64,000 nucleotides of DNA from Litorimonas sp963972195 (GTDB lineage: Bacteria > Pseudomonadota > Alphaproteobacteria > Caulobacterales > Maricaulaceae): positions 124,001 through 188,000 of the forward strand of contig CAXATH010000005.1 of assembly GCA_963972195.1 (NCBI GenBank), given 5' to 3'. Positions 52,501 to 63,539 of the stretch are shown here, one piece after another. The notes below the pieces were generated by a model, which saw nothing but the letters and a program-made list of their open reading frames with translations, made no database searches and was not told the origin of the DNA. How positions within the stretch are numbered: position 1 is the first letter of the stretch; the number at the start of each line of letters is the position of its first letter. The position numbers were made by a program, and so were the translations under genes.

Positions 52501-54291
52501 CTAGATTGTTTCCGTCCACTTCCGGCTCAGCAAGGCAGCGGAATTAATTATGCCGACCATGCAGTAGGTTTGCGGGAAATTGCCCCAAAGTTCGCCGGTC
52601 TCTGTGTCGACATCCTCGGAGAGAAGACCGAGATGGTTGCGAGTGGAAAGAATGTTTTCGAACAGGCGGCGGGCTTCGTCCTTGCGGCCAATGCGCGAGA
52701 GTGCGTCGATATACCAGAAGGTACAGGCGGTGAAGGCGGTCTCGGGCCGACCAAAGTCATCCTCGACTTTATAGCGATAAATGTGATCGCCTTCGCGGAG
52801 TTCGGCCTCGATGGCTTCGACCGTGCCGACATATCGAGGATCTTGCGCAGAGATAAATCCGATTTCCGCCATGAGCAGGACAGAAGCGTCGAGTGCTTCC
52901 CCGCCGAAGGCGGCGGTGAAGGCGTTGCGCTCTTCATTCCAGGCTTCGGCGAGGATTTTCTGATGGATGAGACCCGCACGTTCTTCCCAATAAGTTTCGC
53001 GGTCAGTCTGCCCCAGATGCGCGGCGATTCGGGAAAGGCGGTCACACGCCGCCCAGCACATGATCGCCGAAGAGGTGTGCACTTGGGCGATGGTCCGAAA
53101 CTCCCAGATACCCGCATCGGGCTGATCGTGCATGGCATAGGCGCGTTCGCCCACCGGCTCGAGTGCTTTGAACTCGGCGAGGCCGGGATTATTTAAGAGG
53201 CGTTTGTCGAAAAAGCTTTGCGCGACGCCGAGCACAATTTGGCCGTATACGTCATGCTGAATGTGTTCTGCTGCCTGATTCCCAACGCGCACCGGGCCCA
53301 TATTGCCATAGCCGGGCAAAGCCTCGGCAATGGTCTCGGTGAGGTTTTCTTCCAAGCTAATGCCGTAAACGGGCTGGATATGGCCCCCCTTGGAATGTGA
53401 GACGATATTTCTCACCCAGCGCATATAATGCTCGAGCGTTTCCATCTCGGATAAGCGGTTCAGGGCTGTTACCGAGAAATAGGCGTCTCGAATCCAGCAA
53501 TAACGGTAGTCCCAATTTCGCTGGGACCCGGAGTGTTCCGGGATAGAGGTTGTCAGCGCGGCAACAATGCCGCCCGTTTCCTCAAACACGCAGAGTTTAA
53601 GCGTAATGGCAGCGCGGATAACGGCGTCTTGCCATTCAATCGGGATAGCTAGGCTGCGCGACCAGCGATACCAGTAGCTCGCCGTGCGGCGGTACCAATC
53701 ATCTGCCAGAGCATGGACGCTATCGGCCAGAGCTTCGTCGGCGTTGAGGATAAAGGTTACATCATTGTCGAGCAGAAACTGGGTTCCGTTCATGACATAA
53801 GAAACGGGGGCGTCTGTGGTAATACGAAAACGGGTGTCTTCGGATTCATAACGGATATGATTGACCCCGCGCTTGGGTTTAATCTTTGTTTTCCCCCATT
53901 CAGCTTCGACAGATAAAGTGATTGCAATTTTAGGCTCACCCGCAATGACATGAAACTGCCGCACGACGGCGGCGGGACGGAAGGTGCGTCCGTTTTTGTC
54001 AAAGCGAGGCGAAAAATCGACAATTTCCAATATGCTGCCGTCTTTCGCTTCTAGGCGGGTACGGAGAATTGCCGTGTTTTTCTCGTAACTCTGGCTGTGT
54101 TTTTCCAGCCCCTCCATCCAGACGCCGAACGTGCCGCCGCCATTCATGAGGCTGTTAAAGACGGGCTCTCCGTCCAGACGCGGGAGGCAAAGCCAGCGGT
54201 AAGCTCCGCGTCTGTCTATCAGTCCGGCGACCGTGCCATTGCCGACAATACCCAGATCCAAACCTTGTTCTGTTTTACTTTTCTGCGTCAT
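52501..54291 (-). CDS. glycoside hydrolase family 15 protein (trehalase or glucoamylase)
   Basis: The 596-residue enzyme has an N-terminal beta-sandwich part (about 1-250, with GTVAGLIDRRGAYRWLCLPR) and an (alpha/alpha)6 barrel with QRNWDYRYCWIRDA (about 255-268) and a C-terminal GELWGNFPQTYCMVG. GH15 members remove glucose from the ends of alpha-glucans, and some are trehalases. Clustering with otsA and otsB suggests trehalose turnover. Its start overlaps otsB by 17 bases. Confidence 0.87.
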   Translation of the reverse strand: MTQKSKTEQGLDLGIVGNGTVAGLIDRRGAYRWLCLPRLDGEPVFNSLMNGGGTFGVWMEGLEKHSQSYEKNTAILRTRLEAKDGSILEIVDFSPRFDKNGRTFRPAAVVRQFHVIAGEPKIAITLSVEAEWGKTKIKPKRGVNHIRYESEDTRFRITTDAPVSYVMNGTQFLLDNDVTFILNADEALADSVHALADDWYRRTASYWYRWSRSLAIPIEWQDAVIRAAITLKLCVFEETGGIVAALTTSIPEHSGSQRNWDYRYCWIRDAYFSVTALNRLSEMETLEHYMRWVRNIVSHSKGGHIQPVYGISLEENLTETIAEALPGYGNMGPVRVGNQAAEHIQHDVYGQIVLGVAQSFFDKRLLNNPGLAEFKALEPVGERAYAMHDQPDAGIWEFRTIAQVHTSSAIMCWAACDRLSRIAAHLGQTDRETYWEERAGLIHQKILAEAWNEERNAFTAAFGGEALDASVLLMAEIGFISAQDPRYVGTVEAIEAELREGDHIYRYKVEDDFGRPETAFTACTFWYIDALSRIGRKDEARRLFENILSTRNHLGLLSEDVDTETGELWGNFPQTYCMVGIINSAALLSRKWTETI

Positions 54292-55015
54292 GAAACTCTT
54301 TCAAATATGTATGGACGGCGGCCACATTCGACAGGCGATATTGCGCGGAGGTGTCTTCCTCCCCGACTTTTATCGACATTCCGCCAAGTTCATTTACGAC
54401 CTTGAACGCGTCTTCATCAGTCGTGTCATCCCCAATCATGACCGGGCGGCGCCCACGGAAAGGGCAGGTGTTCATGGCTTTGCGTAGACATTCGCCTTTA
54501 TTGGCGCCTTTTGGTTTGATCTCGAAGATACATTTTCCTTCTTGCAGATTATAATCAAGAAAATTGGCAGCGAGCAAAGGAAGCTTTTCCCTGAGGGCGG
54601 TCTCCGCGTTAGGCGCCTTTCGGTAATGAAGTGCCACGACTGGCCCTTTGGTTTCTATTTCAACGCCTCTAAGTGTTTCGGTCAGAGCGGTAAGCCCCTC
54701 CATAAAATCATCGGGTAAGAAAGTCGTAGGGGCTGTGGCCTGTTTTCCCGGGTGGGCAGAATAAAGCCCGTGATTACCAAATCGCCAGACTTCCTTCGGA
54801 ACGCGCCCGGAGAGGTCCTGTAATCCCCTGCCGGAAATCAGGGCGACAGCGCCGCCTAGTATCCGCGACAAGTTCAGAATTATTTCTGCGCCGCCTTCGG
54901 GTAGGGCGACTTTATCTGCCTCTTCCTGAATAGGGGCGAGCGTTCCGTCAAAGTCGAGGAACACGGCGTCTTGCGAGGAAAGGGGCTTAGGATAGGATGT
55001 CAAAACAGAATCCAA
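54275..55015 (-). CDS. otsB: trehalose-6-phosphate phosphatase
   Basis: The 246-residue HAD-fold enzyme has AVFLDFDGTLAPI (motif I, nucleophile Asp about residue 22), ALISGRGL and the motif-III/IV region MIGDDTTDEDAFK. It dephosphorylates trehalose-6-P. It starts at a TTG directly after the otsA stop, with no clear ribosome site, so translation is probably coupled to otsA. Confidence 0.93.
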   Translation of the reverse strand: MDSVLTSYPKPLSSQDAVFLDFDGTLAPIQEEADKVALPEGGAEIILNLSRILGGAVALISGRGLQDLSGRVPKEVWRFGNHGLYSAHPGKQATAPTTFLPDDFMEGLTALTETLRGVEIETKGPVVALHYRKAPNAETALREKLPLLAANFLDYNLQEGKCIFEIKPKGANKGECLRKAMNTCPFRGRRPVMIGDDTTDEDAFKVVNELGGMSIKVGEEDTSAQYRLSNVAAVHTYLKEFHDAEK

Positions 55016-56509
55016 TTAATTGGCGGAAACAGCGTTTAGGGCGGTCATGAACCGCTCACGCCACCACGTAATGTCTTCGGACATGATTCCATCAAAGAGC
55101 GATTGCCAGCGGGCCTGGCGTTCTTTGAGCGGCATAGCGAGAGCTTTTGCAACCGCGTTGGATATCTCGGTAGGGCTATGCGGATTTACCAATAATGCGT
55201 CTTTCATCTGCTCTGCCGCTCCGGCAAATTGCGACAAAACCAGTACGCCGGGATTCTCTGGATCTTGTGTGGCGATGAATTCTTTGGCCACCAAATTCAT
55301 TCCGTCCTGCAGAGGGGTCACAAGACACACCTCGGCCAGGCGATAAAGTCCGGCAACTTCCTCCCGGGCATATCCCCTTGCTAGATACCGAATAGGTATC
55401 CAGTCCAGATCGCCGTAGTCGCCGTTGATGCGCCCGGCGAGTGCGTCGAGTTCTTCGCGAAGGTGCATATATTCATCAACCATTTCCCGCGACGGCGGCG
55501 CCACCTGGGTGAAGGACACTTTGCCGTGCTGGTCTGGAAAGTCATCGAAAAATTTCGCCATGCCTTCGAAACGCTGCGGCAGACCTTTGGAATAATCCAT
55601 TCGGTCGACGCCGAGGACAAGGCTTCTATTTCGCTGAAAGGTGGATAGCCGGTTGCGAGCTTCCTGAGCAGGCTGACTCGTTGCCGTTTGCGCAAACGAT
55701 TTACCATCAATTCCGATAGGACAATGAAGCAGAGTGACCTCTCGGCCGTTTACTCGCATGACTGTATCGCTGACGGGCTCAGCCCCCAATTCCTGTTCCA
55801 GATACATTTTCAGATTGGCAACATCGCGATTCCCCTGAAGTCCGATGACGTCGTAGGAAATCAGGCCTTCAATAAGGTGTTTATGATCAGGGATGGAGCG
55901 GAATGCATCTGGATTAGGAAAAGGAATATGCAGGAAAAATCCGCAAGGCAGGGATGAGCCCATTTCTCTTAGGAATTTTGCCACAAGCAGGAAATGATAA
56001 TCATGTACCCAGATGACGTCATTTGCTTCGGCCAAGTCCACCGTATTCTCGGCGAAGCGTTTATTTATTTCGACATAGGTTTTGAAGTTCCTATCATCGA
56101 ACTTCGCCAGATCGACGCGGCCATGAAAGACTGGCCACAAAACACTATTGGAATATCCGAGGTAAAAATCTTCATATTCCGTTTTGGTGTAATTACACAG
56201 CGCGAAGTTAACGCCGTCCTGTTCGGCTTCGGAAAAACGATTGCTTGGAAAGTCGTAAATCTTTCCGCTCCAGCCCATCCATAAACCGTTGGAAGACTTT
56301 AGCGCGTCCCAGACGGCCACAGCTAATCCGCCAGCTTTGGACTTCGTTCCAAAAGCGGTTCGGTTGGAAATGGCAATCAGTCTGCTGCTGGCAGGGTTCG
56401 GCTGGGACAAGACATAATCCGACAAGGTTAAAGCGTGTAAATAGAATAATTCCCATAGCAGGAATTGGTTTCGAGCTAAAGACAGAGGCCGTTCGAGCCG
56501 GTTTTTCAA
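55016..56509 (-). CDS. otsA: trehalose-6-phosphate synthase
   Basis: The 497-residue GT20 enzyme joins UDP-glucose (or another NDP-glucose) and glucose-6-P. RLIAISNRTAFG (about 43-54), VIWVHDYHFLLVAKFLRE, GFFLHIPFPNPDAFRSIP, LGVDRMDYSKGLPQRFE and PLQDGMNLVAKEF are present. The start is a TTG with an AGGGG site 8 bases before it; the first 40 residues exceed the usual OtsA N-terminus, so TTG codons at 56425 or 56410 are possible alternatives. First gene of otsA-otsB-GH15. Confidence 0.93.
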   Translation of the reverse strand: MKNRLERPLSLARNQFLLWELFYLHALTLSDYVLSQPNPASSRLIAISNRTAFGTKSKAGGLAVAVWDALKSSNGLWMGWSGKIYDFPSNRFSEAEQDGVNFALCNYTKTEYEDFYLGYSNSVLWPVFHGRVDLAKFDDRNFKTYVEINKRFAENTVDLAEANDVIWVHDYHFLLVAKFLREMGSSLPCGFFLHIPFPNPDAFRSIPDHKHLIEGLISYDVIGLQGNRDVANLKMYLEQELGAEPVSDTVMRVNGREVTLLHCPIGIDGKSFAQTATSQPAQEARNRLSTFQRNRSLVLGVDRMDYSKGLPQRFEGMAKFFDDFPDQHGKVSFTQVAPPSREMVDEYMHLREELDALAGRINGDYGDLDWIPIRYLARGYAREEVAGLYRLAEVCLVTPLQDGMNLVAKEFIATQDPENPGVLVLSQFAGAAEQMKDALLVNPHSPTEISNAVAKALAMPLKERQARWQSLFDGIMSEDITWWRERFMTALNAVSAN

Positions 56510-56713
56510 ACTTCAGCCCCTGGTTTGGAGGCAGAGTTGGAGAGATTTGATGCATAGTAGGGCGCGCCGCGGAAAATTTCATCACGGATTAAGGCAAATG
56601 GCCCTGTGGTTTCGGCGTAATAGGGCGAACGCTCACCGTTTAACGCTCTTGCTCCGCTTCCGCCAATCCCTTAGAACGCCACAAATTTTCGTTTTACTTC
56701 AAAGGGACTCGCC

Positions 56714-57493
56714 ATGGCAGGTCATTCCAAATGGGCCAATATCCAGCACCGTAAAGGCCGTCAGGATAAATTGCGCTCCAAGCTTTTTTCAAAACTCTCA
56801 AAAGACATCACCATCGCGGCGAAAATGGGCGGTGAAGACCCGGACATGAACCCGCGCCTTCGCTTGGCGATTGCCAACGCTAAAGGCCAGTCCATGCCGA
56901 AGGATAATATCCAGCGTGCGGTTAGCAAGGGCGTCGGCGGTGATGGAGCTGATTACGAAGAAATCCGTTATGAGGGCTTTGGCCCTGGCGGCATTGGTTT
57001 TGTAGTCGAAGCCAGCACGGATAATAAAAACCGCGCGGCGATGGAAGTCCGCACCGCCTTTTCCAAAAACGGCGGAGCCTTGGGCGAAACCGGATCGGTC
57101 ACTTTCATGTTCGATCAGATGGGTAAGATTGAATATCCGCTTGCTGTCACGAGTGAAGACGAGATGATGGAAGCGGCAATCGAAGCCGGCGCGGAAGATG
57201 TCGAGACAGATGAAGAAGCGAATGATCAATGGGACGAATATGAACCTGTCCACACGATTTGGACGGCGCGGGATGACCTCGGCCCTGTTGCCGGAGAACT
57301 GGAAAAGAAATTCGGCGAAGCCAAATCCGTCAACCTGATCTGGAAAGCGCAGAACGAAATCGACAACCCTGAGCAGGCCGCAGCGGTTATGCGCCTGAAT
57401 GACGCCCTCGAAGATGTCGACGATGTTTCAACTGTCTTCCACAGTTTTGCCATGACCGAAGAAGCCATGGCGACTATCCCGGATGACGAGTAA
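56714..57493 (+). CDS. yebC: YebC/TACO1-family protein
   Basis: The 259-residue protein begins with MAGHSKWANIQHRKGRQD, a canonical YebC start, with SMPKDNIQRAVSKG and ALGETGSVTFMFDQMG following. Members aid translation of difficult motifs or act as transcription factors (PmpR). It is slightly longer than the usual 240-250 residues, with an insert rich in Glu/Asp. It stands alone, followed by a terminator at 57514. Confidence 0.95.
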   Translation: MAGHSKWANIQHRKGRQDKLRSKLFSKLSKDITIAAKMGGEDPDMNPRLRLAIANAKGQSMPKDNIQRAVSKGVGGDGADYEEIRYEGFGPGGIGFVVEASTDNKNRAAMEVRTAFSKNGGALGETGSVTFMFDQMGKIEYPLAVTSEDEMMEAAIEAGAEDVETDEEANDQWDEYEPVHTIWTARDDLGPVAGELEKKFGEAKSVNLIWKAQNEIDNPEQAAAVMRLNDALEDVDDVSTVFHSFAMTEEAMATIPDDE

Positions 57494-57513
57494 AGCCTGA
57501 ATACATTAAAAGA

Positions 57514-57542
57514 AAAAGGCGGCTCTTTTGGCCGCCTTTTTT
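57514..57542 (+). terminator. terminator after yebC
   Basis: AAAAGGCGGC-7 nt-GCCGCCTTTT followed by TT; the A-run on the other side makes it usable for the opposing gene too. Confidence 0.85.
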
Positions 57543-57559
57543 ATTGCTTCGGAGATTAA

Positions 57560-58402
57560 TTAGTCCAGATCAGACGCGCTGTGGCGTTCTTTGACCTGTT
57601 CGTCTTCTTCGCCCCAGGTGCGGTTGACGCGGCGTCCGCGTTGAACGGCTTCGCGTTTGGCAATCTGTTTGGCCCACCGCAGAATGTGTTCATATTCATG
57701 AGTCTGTAGGAATTCCTCCGCGTCATAAACATTTCCGACCGCGAGCGCGCCGTACCAAGGCCAGACGGCCATGTCCGCAATAGAATATTCATCACCTGCG
57801 AGATATTCATTATCCGCAAGACGGCGATTTAAGACATCCAGTTGTCGTTTGGCTTCCATGGCAAAGCGGTCAATGGCATATTCGATTTTGACCGGGGCGT
57901 AGCTATAGAAATGTCCAAATCCGCCGCCGAGATAAGGCGCGCTGCCCATTTGCCAAAACAGCCAAGAAAGCGCTTCGGTTCTGGCAGAAGGATCTTTCGG
58001 CAGGAAGGCATCAAACTTTTCGGCCAAATAGAGCAGGATAGAGCCAGATTCAAACAGACGCTGGGGAGGGGACACACTGTGATCCATTAGGGCCGGGATT
58101 TTGGAATTTGGATTGATATCTACAAATCCGCTTCCGAATTGATCGCCTTCACTGATGTCTATCAGCCAAGCATCATACTCCGCGCCTTCTTGTCCGGCGG
58201 CGAGCAGCTCTTCGAGCATAATGGTCACTTTCTGACCATTTGGGGTGGCGAGAGAATAAAGTTGGAAGGGGTGTTCGCCAATTTCCAGAGTTTTTTCATG
58301 GGTCGGACCGGCTATCGGGCGATTAATATTTGCAAATTTCCCGCCGGACTCTTTGTCCCATTTCCAGACTTTTGGTGGATTATATTCGTCTTTATCTGTC
58401 AT
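57560..58402 (-). CDS. yghU: YghU-type glutathione transferase / disulfide-bond oxidoreductase
   Basis: The 280-residue protein follows E. coli YghU closely: NPPKVWKWDKESGGKFANIN (about 8-27), RPIAGPTHEKTLEIG and TPNGQKVTIMLEELL (about 54-68), then NPNSKIPALMDHS. It is a GST-fold cytosolic enzyme with disulfide reductase activity using glutathione. Length and motifs are normal. It faces yebC tail to tail. Confidence 0.93.
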   Translation of the reverse strand: MTDKDEYNPPKVWKWDKESGGKFANINRPIAGPTHEKTLEIGEHPFQLYSLATPNGQKVTIMLEELLAAGQEGAEYDAWLIDISEGDQFGSGFVDINPNSKIPALMDHSVSPPQRLFESGSILLYLAEKFDAFLPKDPSARTEALSWLFWQMGSAPYLGGGFGHFYSYAPVKIEYAIDRFAMEAKRQLDVLNRRLADNEYLAGDEYSIADMAVWPWYGALAVGNVYDAEEFLQTHEYEHILRWAKQIAKREAVQRGRRVNRTWGEEDEQVKERHSASDLD

Positions 58403-58493
58403 CTTGTTTCTCTCTCAGTCTCATTAAATTACACGCATAATATGGGCTCTAATTACCAGAGGAAAAGGGGGTCACAATAAGTTGACCGCCTGA

Positions 58494-60041
58494 CTAATTA
58501 TATCGCGACCTATCCCAGACCTGATTAAACGGCTTACTGCGCCCCGAGGACTGAATAATCATCAGGTGTTCCCGGGTCAGTTCGCGAGGGCCCTCGACGC
58601 CGCAAGCATGGGCAATCATCTCGACTTCTTTTTGTATATTCTGGACGTAGTTTTTGACCCGCACGGCTTTATTTGACGGATTAAGTCCGCGTTGCAGCCT
58701 TTTATTATGGGTTGTGACGCCTGTGGGGCAGGTGTTTTGGTCGCATTTAAGAGCCTGGATACAGCCTAGCGAAAACATGAATCCACGCGCGGCATTGACG
58801 AGGTCAGCCCCGGCGCAAAAAGCCCAGGCCACATCGGCAGAGGTAATCAGCTTCCCGCTAGCTACCAGCGCAACACGGTCTCTGAGGCCGTGTTCACGAA
58901 GCAGGTCATCCATAAGCGGGAGGGATTCCCTTACTGTCAGCCCCGTATTATCAATCAGGGGGAGCGGGGCTGCGCCTGTGCCGCCATCGCCTCCGTCCAC
59001 CACAATGAAATCCGGAGCGCTTTCTTTGCCGCGTGTGTTAATAGCCTCCAGAAAATCTCTTATTGGGAGGGGATTACCGATACATAATTTGATGCCGGTG
59101 GGCCTTTCCGAAACTCGCCTGACCTGACCAATCAAATCCAACAGCTCTTCGGAATTAGAGGCATCCACATGTCGGTTCGGTGAAATAGCGGCGATACCCT
59201 CTGGAATGCCGCGTATCTCGGCAATTTCCTTTGTGACTTTCTCGGCGGGTAATATGCCGCCTTTTCCGGGCTTGGCGCCTTGAGATAATTTGATTTCGAT
59301 CATGCGAACATGATGGTTCTGGCAAATTTTTCGTAGCTTCTCTTCATTCAACGTTGCGTCGTCATTTCGCGCCCCGAACTTCGCGGTTCCGAGTTGATAG
59401 ACAATGTCGCATTCACCTTCCATATGAAATCGGGTGATACCGCCTTCGCCGGTATTGAGCCAGCAGCCTGCCATGCTTGCGCCGTGCGAAAGAGCTTGAA
59501 TAGCCGGCTTGGAAAGGCTGCCATAGCTCATGGCCGAAATGTTAAAAAAGCTTTTGGGGGCGTAAGGATGCGGCGTATCACGGCCAATAATAAAAGCTGG
59601 GAGCATTTCATGTTCATCATCCAGGCGGGGGAATAGACCATTTGCAAAAATAGGCGTTCCCGGCGACATGACTTTGGTCGATCCGAACGGGACGACATCC
59701 TTGCCTTCCTCGCAGACTTCATAGACCCACTCTCTTTCCGCGCGGTTAAACGGCATTTCCTCACGGTCCTGCGAAAAGAAGTATTGGCGGAAGAACTCTC
59801 CCAATCTCAAAAATAAATTCCTGAACCTTCCGATGACAGGATAGTTCCGACGCACGGCATTCGATGTCTGGTTAACGTCGATAATAAACAGGATAATGGC
59901 GGCAAAGACCAAAACGCCGATGACGAAGAGAAAGAGTGAACCCAGAAGGTCTAAGCCTCGAGATGCAAAAGTGGCCACTTCTTCCATTTTTGTCCCGTCC
60001 GGGCCGGCCTGGGCAAATAATTGTTGGACGTAAAACAACAT
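58494..60041 (-). CDS. FMN-binding glutamate synthase-like membrane protein
   Basis: The 515-residue protein has one or two N-terminal membrane segments (about 35-58), then the TIM-barrel FMN domain of glutamate synthase: SMAGCWLNTGEGGITRFH, EIKLSQGAKPGKGGILPAEK, VDGGDGGTGAAPLPLID and GCIQALKCDQNTCPTGVTTH with the Cys residues for the Fe-S cluster. The glutaminase domain is missing, so it is the standalone GltB-like type of unclear substrate. Confidence 0.92.
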   Translation of the reverse strand: MLFYVQQLFAQAGPDGTKMEEVATFASRGLDLLGSLFLFVIGVLVFAAIILFIIDVNQTSNAVRRNYPVIGRFRNLFLRLGEFFRQYFFSQDREEMPFNRAEREWVYEVCEEGKDVVPFGSTKVMSPGTPIFANGLFPRLDDEHEMLPAFIIGRDTPHPYAPKSFFNISAMSYGSLSKPAIQALSHGASMAGCWLNTGEGGITRFHMEGECDIVYQLGTAKFGARNDDATLNEEKLRKICQNHHVRMIEIKLSQGAKPGKGGILPAEKVTKEIAEIRGIPEGIAAISPNRHVDASNSEELLDLIGQVRRVSERPTGIKLCIGNPLPIRDFLEAINTRGKESAPDFIVVDGGDGGTGAAPLPLIDNTGLTVRESLPLMDDLLREHGLRDRVALVASGKLITSADVAWAFCAGADLVNAARGFMFSLGCIQALKCDQNTCPTGVTTHNKRLQRGLNPSNKAVRVKNYVQNIQKEVEMIAHACGVEGPRELTREHLMIIQSSGRSKPFNQVWDRSRYN

Positions 60042-60184
60042 GCTAAAGCTCCTGTTTGCTTAGGTTGAGTATGCGCCTCTAAATGACTGCCTGCAAGGAC
60101 GGTGCTTGGCGCGAACTGATAAGTTATGCGGGCTGGATTATGAAATCAGTCTCACCTAGAGTCGCGCCGTATAAAAGGAGTGTT

Positions 60185-60724
60185 GTGAAACTTTTTCTCG
60201 GAATTGTATTTGGCATTTTCAGCCTTTTTCTTGCGGCGTGCGCGGCGGGTTATTTCATGCCGGCGACTTTAGAAGTTGAGCGCTCCACAATTATCAACGC
60301 TTATCCCGATGACGTCTTTCCTCTGCTAAATGACCTGAAATCCTATAAGAGCTGGGCAGCATTGGATGACCAGTTAGGCCAAGTCCCTATTCTTACGGGC
60401 GGTGCAGAGTCCGGCATGGGACAAACACAGGCCTGGCAGAACGGCCCCAAAGGATATGAAGTAGGAAGCCGGGAAATAATGCAGGAGTCAGCGCCGGAAT
60501 TCGTACAAATACAAGTTTCGGTCAATGGACAAGTTTCCAGCACGATGCACGCAATTCTTATAACGGAACCCGGTATTGTCACTGTTCTTTCCAAGAGAGA
60601 GATCCCGCAGCCTGGCTTTCCGTATATTGGGCGGCTTAGAGGTTTCATGCGGAAGCAACAGATTGCGGATAATCTCGACGCCGCTCTGGTGAGATTGAAA
60701 ACTCAGATCGAAGCAAACTTATAG
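60185..60724 (+). CDS. SRPBCC-family protein with N-terminal membrane anchor
   Basis: The GTG at 60185 has an AAAGGAG ribosome site 7 bases upstream; the frame is open from 60083, but that start is weaker. The 179-residue product has a hydrophobic N-terminus (FLGIVFGIFSLFLAACAAGYF) and a START/SRPBCC-like domain: VERSTIINAYPDDVFPLLND. These folds bind hydrophobic molecules or act as cyclases. No substrate can be named. The AACAA near residue 18 could be a lipobox-like stretch. Confidence 0.8.
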   Translation: MKLFLGIVFGIFSLFLAACAAGYFMPATLEVERSTIINAYPDDVFPLLNDLKSYKSWAALDDQLGQVPILTGGAESGMGQTQAWQNGPKGYEVGSREIMQESAPEFVQIQVSVNGQVSSTMHAILITEPGIVTVLSKREIPQPGFPYIGRLRGFMRKQQIADNLDAALVRLKTQIEANL

Positions 60725-60737
60725 AGAGCTGAGCCCC

Positions 60738-62444
<1,707 letters not shown>

Positions 62445-62576
62445 TTCTACTTCCGATGCCGGAGTCCCTTGACCTTAGCCATACGGCGAAGGCAGGGGCG
62501 CGCCAAGGGGGTGAGGGCAGTGTAGGCCGAAGAACGGGTTAAATCTTGTTCAGAACCGCTGCTTTAGAGCCATTTA

Positions 62577-63467
62577 TCAAAGGACTACCTTGTTATCCGC
62601 CCGTTGTTTATTGCGGAAAAGGATTATCCCTATACCTGACAGGGTTAAAATCGCTCCGCCGATTAGGCGCGGCGTCAAAGGCTCTTTCAGAATGAGCGCG
62701 GCTGCGGCTACCGTAATAACGGTCATCATCAGCCCTGACGGAGCGACAATATAAAGGGGCAAGCGCTTGAGAAGCCAATAATAACTTCCATGCGCGAGAA
62801 TCGAAGCCAAGAGAGCGGAATAAAGCACAGCGCCTACAAAATTCCAGCGAATCTCATCCGAGAAAACCCGGAATTGATTATCTTCAATTATAAAGCTGGC
62901 AGGCCAGAGCAAGCAGGCGCCCACGAGCGTAAACCAGCTCAGCAGCTCTAATGGCGCGATATTTTTAAGCCTTTTTACGATAAGAGCGCCGATGGCTTCG
63001 CTTAGCGCCGCGCACATTAGAAATATTATGCCTAGAAAGTATAACGGTCCGGCGGCTTCTCCGGGTCTCGCTGTAGCCACAATGACGACTCCGCAAAACG
63101 CCATGATGACGCCGAGTGAGCGCCAGAGGCCAACCGTTTCTTTGAAGAAAATAACGGACAATAAGATCGAAAACGGCACATATAGCTCTATCGTGACAGC
63201 CCCTGCCGCCGCCGTGGTCATTTCCAGACCCTGAAATATGAATAAATAATTGAATCCTGCAAAACCCAGTCCGCCGAGAATCAACCAGAGCATTTGTCCG
63301 TGGTGCCAGCGAAGCCACGGAAGTGTAAGTAAGGTCACAAGGGTCACCCGGGTGGCGGCATAAAAAACAGGCGGAATGGATTCGCCGACTGCCAGCTTAA
63401 TGACAATAAAATGCAGCCCCCAGACCGTGCAGATCATCAGAAGTACCAGAAATTCTTTTAGAGTCAT
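62577..63467 (-). CDS. EamA/DMT-family transporter
   Basis: The ATG at 63467 with a GGAGGA site gives 296 residues; the frame is open 141 bases further up without support. Ten membrane segments in two EamA halves are visible, with WGLHFIVIKLAVGE at the start and ILKEPLTPRLIGGAILTLSG (about residues 262-281) in the second half. It should export or import a small metabolite; the substrate is unknown. It is divergent from the aminotransferase gene. Confidence 0.88.
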   Translation of the reverse strand: MTLKEFLVLLMICTVWGLHFIVIKLAVGESIPPVFYAATRVTLVTLLTLPWLRWHHGQMLWLILGGLGFAGFNYLFIFQGLEMTTAAAGAVTIELYVPFSILLSVIFFKETVGLWRSLGVIMAFCGVVIVATARPGEAAGPLYFLGIIFLMCAALSEAIGALIVKRLKNIAPLELLSWFTLVGACLLWPASFIIEDNQFRVFSDEIRWNFVGAVLYSALLASILAHGSYYWLLKRLPLYIVAPSGLMMTVITVAAAALILKEPLTPRLIGGAILTLSGIGIILFRNKQRADNKVVL

Positions 63468-63539
63468 GCTACATCCTCCATAGCCTGCCCCCGTAATTAG
63501 GTTTAGGCTCATTGTGAACCCGAAAAAGGCTCCTGCACC

